A stretch of DNA of 64,000 nt from the NCBI GenBank assembly GCA_017550405.1, contig JAFZPH010000006.1:62001-126000 (forward strand), written 5' to 3'. The DNA is from Bacteroidales bacterium. Lineage in GTDB: Bacteria; Bacteroidota; Bacteroidia; Bacteroidales; P3. Below the pieces are notes generated by a model. That model was not told the DNA's origin. It made no database searches and worked only from the letters and a program-made list of their open reading frames with translations. The position numbers and the translations under genes are program-made. Below are positions 61,204-64,000 of the stretch, one piece after another (positions within the stretch are counted from its first letter, which is position 1; every line of letters begins with the position of its first letter).

Positions 61204-63809
61204 CAAAAGTAGATTTAGAAATATTACAATCTGATGCACTTGCTGGAGATTCAGATGCACAGTTAGAGTTGGGCAAGTATCATTCGTCATATGGTCGTTA
61301 CAAAGAGTCTTTTGTATGGATTGAGAAATCCGCACTTCAAGGAAATGATGATGGTCAGTTTAATCTAGCACTGTGTTATGAAAATGGTCGAGGAGTAGCA
61401 AAGGATGTGGAAAAAGCCATTGGTTGGTATGTAAAGTCAGCGTCTCAAGGTAATGGGCTCGCTGCATGGAATCTCGGACGACTTTCTGAATCTGGATATA
61501 AAGACAAATATCTTAATAAAGTACAAGCGAACCCAGATAATGCTTTTTATTGGTATAGAATTGGATATGAAATGCCAAAGTATAGGCACTTTACAGGCAA
61601 TGACTTAGCCAGATGTTACGAGCTAGGGATAGGAACTCCTAAATGTCCATACCGTGCATATGAATTATATAAAAAGCACAAGGCCAATGAAAAAATAAGT
61701 CACCTCTTGAAATCATATAATCCGCTTTTGGATTCCAGGTTGTCAGGATTAGATGTCCTCGGGAACAACCCATTTAGAATACTTGGGGTATATAGTAATG
61801 CCTCAGAAAGAGAAATACGAGCCAACAAGAGCAAACTTGACTCCATGGTAAAAGTTGGGCAATCGCCTAATTTCAAAACAGACCATCTTCTCCCATGTAA
61901 TATTACGGACTATACCGGTGTGTGCCAAGAAAGAATCAATTACGCCAACACTCTATTGTCAACAAAAGGAAGTTCACAAAACACTAGTCAAGCTAATGAA
62001 TTGTTGGATAGAGCAATCAAAGAACTTTCGGAATGGGCATCACTAAAAGAAAACAATCCAGAATGGCAAGTGCCAGTTTCTAGAACCACAGAAACTGTAT
62101 CAGATTCTTTTCAAAAGATTGCATCCGACACTCAACGAATCAAATATGGCTTGTTTTGGTTTAACGATTATACAGATGATGATAAGAAAGCCTTAAGATT
62201 ATTGTCGGAACACAAATGGGATGAAGCAAGATGTATTTGGGATAATTGCTCGAATTTTTCCGCTCACATTAACAGGTCGGTACTGTCATGGTTTGAGAGA
62301 GATGACTATTCGGCAATTCTTGAAATATTATCCTTATTCTATTCTGATGAAGAACGAACTGAATTCATTTCAGCCATTACATCAGGAAGAGCAATGGTAT
62401 CGAGAGAAGACTTGTCTTTATTATTTTGGAACACATTGTTTAGCTTTCCTCAAAACGAAATGTCATGGTATGATTTCCGAAGCATTATTACACAAACGAA
62501 GGAATCCCCCATTGGGTTGTTTCTCAATCAACATGAGGAGGAAAGGGAACGAATAAAAAAGTTGCTATTTGACGAAATCAAATCACCTCTGGAAAATATG
62601 TTAAGCGTAGCAGAAGCACAGGACCCTAATAATTGGGGGGAATGTGTAAAAGAATATGGCAAAGTATACAACTCCACATATAAAGTTCTTGCTACCATTG
62701 AACGTTTTGTTGGCAAGGACTACTATCAGTACGTTCTTTTCAGCAATAAGTTATCCGAAAAAATCCTTCATTTTTCTATTCACTATAACAATGACAATAA
62801 AGAAGCATGGGATGCACCAGATATTGCTTTGATGTATGCCAGACAGGCTCTCAATATTGCTAAAGACGAGACGCTACGTGAAAGATGCAATAAAAACATC
62901 GAGATATTTAAGAAGAATAGTTGTATTGCACAAACAAAAAAATCATGTGAGTATATAGATGAGCAATTTGGTAAGTTAAAAGGTGACAATATTACTATAG
63001 CCCAAGTAGAGAGCATCTATAGTTCAATCGAAGTTGCTCTGTCGTGTATCGAATCTAACGCAGGGAAAAATTCAGTTGTTTATAAAAATGAATCCAACAG
63101 AATTGTAAACAAACTACTAAATATTGTTATTAGTGTCTATAACAATAACAAAAATGCCGGAACAGCCTCTTCTGCCGAAAAAATACTTTGCAAGATGCAA
63201 AATATGACTGTGACACAAGAAACAAAGATTAGACTTGACAAAAACATTGAAATCCTCAAAAACAATTTCAATGCCGCATTGAAAAGTGGTGATTTTGACT
63301 ATCTGATTAGCGGCTTTGAATCTTCGAATACTCTCAAAGATAATAATCCACCCAAAGCAAGCAAACCAAAAAACCGCCCTAATCATTTAAAAAAATCTCA
63401 TTCAACATGCTCCGTAAAAGAAAATAAAAAACGCATTATACTTAAAGGAATAGTAACTATAATATCAATACTAATGACAACATTTACTTACTGGTGTATT
63501 TCTAATGGGAATCCAGAACGGTGGTTCGTCATTACGTGTATTGTCATAATGTCCATTCTTGTTCTTTTCCTAATTGTAATGTGGTTATTGGAATTACGGA
63601 AAGACCCTCTTGATTCCGATATGGAATGGTTTTTTAATGTGTACGAAAAGATAGAAGATTTTGCTAATCAAATAGAGGCCGTTGGAGTACAAGGGAGAAA
63701 AACATATTCTTGGCCCTTTGCACTACCATTTCATCTATTGGCTATGGGAATTACGCTAATTGGATTTATCGTAAATGGATTAGCAAGAATAGCAGTATTG
63801 ATAAAATAA
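61200..63809 (+). CDS. Large membrane protein with Sel1 repeats and J-like NPFRILGV module
   Basis: An 869-residue protein. Residues about 10-135 are Sel1-type repeats (SDAQLELGKYHSSYGRYKESFVWIEKSALQG, GQFNLALCYENGRGVAKDVEKAIGWYVKSA). Residues about 190-290 carry NPFRILGVYSNASEREIRANKSKLDSM, the same module as in the 1004-residue protein, again without HPD. The helical part that follows (KYGLFWFNDY, later HKWDEARCIWDN) matches FYSCLWIHKT in the paralogue. Three membrane helices are at about 746-767, 775-799 and 840-868. It overlaps the upstream gene by 4 bases (ATGA) and lies 10 bases before the GrpE-like gene. Function unknown; a chaperone-adaptor role is inferred. Confidence 0.82.
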   Translation: MTKVDLEILQSDALAGDSDAQLELGKYHSSYGRYKESFVWIEKSALQGNDDGQFNLALCYENGRGVAKDVEKAIGWYVKSASQGNGLAAWNLGRLSESGYKDKYLNKVQANPDNAFYWYRIGYEMPKYRHFTGNDLARCYELGIGTPKCPYRAYELYKKHKANEKISHLLKSYNPLLDSRLSGLDVLGNNPFRILGVYSNASEREIRANKSKLDSMVKVGQSPNFKTDHLLPCNITDYTGVCQERINYANTLLSTKGSSQNTSQANELLDRAIKELSEWASLKENNPEWQVPVSRTTETVSDSFQKIASDTQRIKYGLFWFNDYTDDDKKALRLLSEHKWDEARCIWDNCSNFSAHINRSVLSWFERDDYSAILEILSLFYSDEERTEFISAITSGRAMVSREDLSLLFWNTLFSFPQNEMSWYDFRSIITQTKESPIGLFLNQHEEERERIKKLLFDEIKSPLENMLSVAEAQDPNNWGECVKEYGKVYNSTYKVLATIERFVGKDYYQYVLFSNKLSEKILHFSIHYNNDNKEAWDAPDIALMYARQALNIAKDETLRERCNKNIEIFKKNSCIAQTKKSCEYIDEQFGKLKGDNITIAQVESIYSSIEVALSCIESNAGKNSVVYKNESNRIVNKLLNIVISVYNNNKNAGTASSAEKILCKMQNMTVTQETKIRLDKNIEILKNNFNAALKSGDFDYLISGFESSNTLKDNNPPKASKPKNRPNHLKKSHSTCSVKENKKRIILKGIVTIISILMTTFTYWCISNGNPERWFVITCIVIMSILVLFLIVMWLLELRKDPLDSDMEWFFNVYEKIEDFANQIEAVGVQGRKTYSWPFALPFHLLAMGITLIGFIVNGLARIAVLIK

Positions 63810-63819
63810 TATCATCATT

Positions 63820-64000
63820 ATGGATAATACAATAGAGGCAAATCGCTATATGATACTCGATATCATTAACGACCTAGTGCGAATGCGACAAAATCTTGAC
63901 TTTATGGATGATTCTGTGAGAGGTGTGTCTCAATTAAAAAACCGCATCAGGTCAATTTTTGGTACTTTGAATAGCAATCAATATGAAGTACCAGACATAA
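63820..64000 (+). CDS. GrpE-like protein, N-terminal part (3' end outside window)
   Basis: Sixty residues are visible, MDNTIEANRYMILDIINDLVRMRQNL, then GVSQLKNRIRSIFGTLNSNQYEVPDI. The pattern LxxIINDLxRMRQNL, then a helix ending near YEVPDI, resembles the D-N-L...A and L...L...G-Y/V-E-x-x-D pattern of GrpE, the nucleotide exchange factor of Hsp70. The match is by eye and short. It starts 10 bases after the 869-residue gene, so it is in the same operon. If right, an Hsp70 (DnaK-like) gene is expected to follow. Confidence 0.45.
   Translation, partial: MDNTIEANRYMILDIINDLVRMRQNLDFMDDSVRGVSQLKNRIRSIFGTLNSNQYEVPDI

Overview
The window looks like a chromosomal segment of a Bacteroidota (Bacteroidales-type) bacterium. 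The evidence: many genes are preceded by the Bacteroidota sigma -7 box TAnnTTTG (often TATCTTTGC); two secreted proteins (10696-15444 and 54498-55979) end in type IX secretion (T9SS) sorting domains; the bamD-rpoZ-coaBC order is typical of the phylum; and imelysin, DUF3667, Bacteroidota-type RpoZ and many SPII lipoproteins are present. No rRNA, tRNA, CRISPR array or intact insertion sequence was seen.

Layout. 1-10.5 kb: a partial YpfJ-like metallopeptidase, a frameshifted regulatory-domain protein beside a small radical SAM enzyme, a GH2 beta-mannosidase-like lipoprotein, a DUF486 protein and cinA (minus strand), then nadC, a YihY/BrkB membrane protein, a THUMP RNA methyltransferase and queG (plus strand). 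10.7-18.5 kb: a large BspA-like leucine-rich-repeat T9SS cargo protein and a B12-binding radical SAM protein. 18.6-25.5 kb: a TPR protein, a hexapeptide acyltransferase, a lipoprotein, a 2[4Fe-4S] ferredoxin, two tandem DUF3667 proteins, a Gate-domain transporter-like protein and a porin. 25.6-32.4 kb: a CPA2 antiporter, an S41 protease, an O-antigen-ligase-like protein and an M16 peptidase. 32.5-40.4 kb: a GH29 fucosidase divergent from a four-gene operon (porin, imelysin, di-haem oxidoreductase, CcsBA-type cytochrome c synthase) that reads as an iron/haem or cytochrome c module. 41-46 kb: guaA, a LysM protein, lpxC and lpxA (minus). 46.4-56.7 kb: bamD, rpoZ, coaBC, a lytic transglycosylase, uvrA, a DUF819 transporter, a C10 peptidase and a LolA-like protein (plus).

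From about 56.9 kb base composition turns clearly AT-rich. A promoter and a broken serine recombinase are followed by a small HTH gene and then an operon of two very large proteins (1004 and 869 aa). Both carry an NPFRxLGV module resembling a J domain without HPD, plus TPR/Sel1-type helical repeats and C-terminal membrane segments. The last, truncated gene reads like the start of a GrpE-type nucleotide exchange factor. I infer a horizontally acquired accessory Hsp70-type chaperone or stress/defence module that continues past the window, and I consider it the best candidate for an undescribed system.

A second theme is short dispersed repeats that have entered coding sequence in frame. A palindrome array extends the RNA methyltransferase, an AACGAATTAACACATTC-type repeat interrupts queG, and a CTCAATTCTCAA-type repeat is in the M16 peptidase and in the signal peptide of the LysM protein. 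A separate element of about 107 bp with terminal inverted repeats occurs twice between genes.
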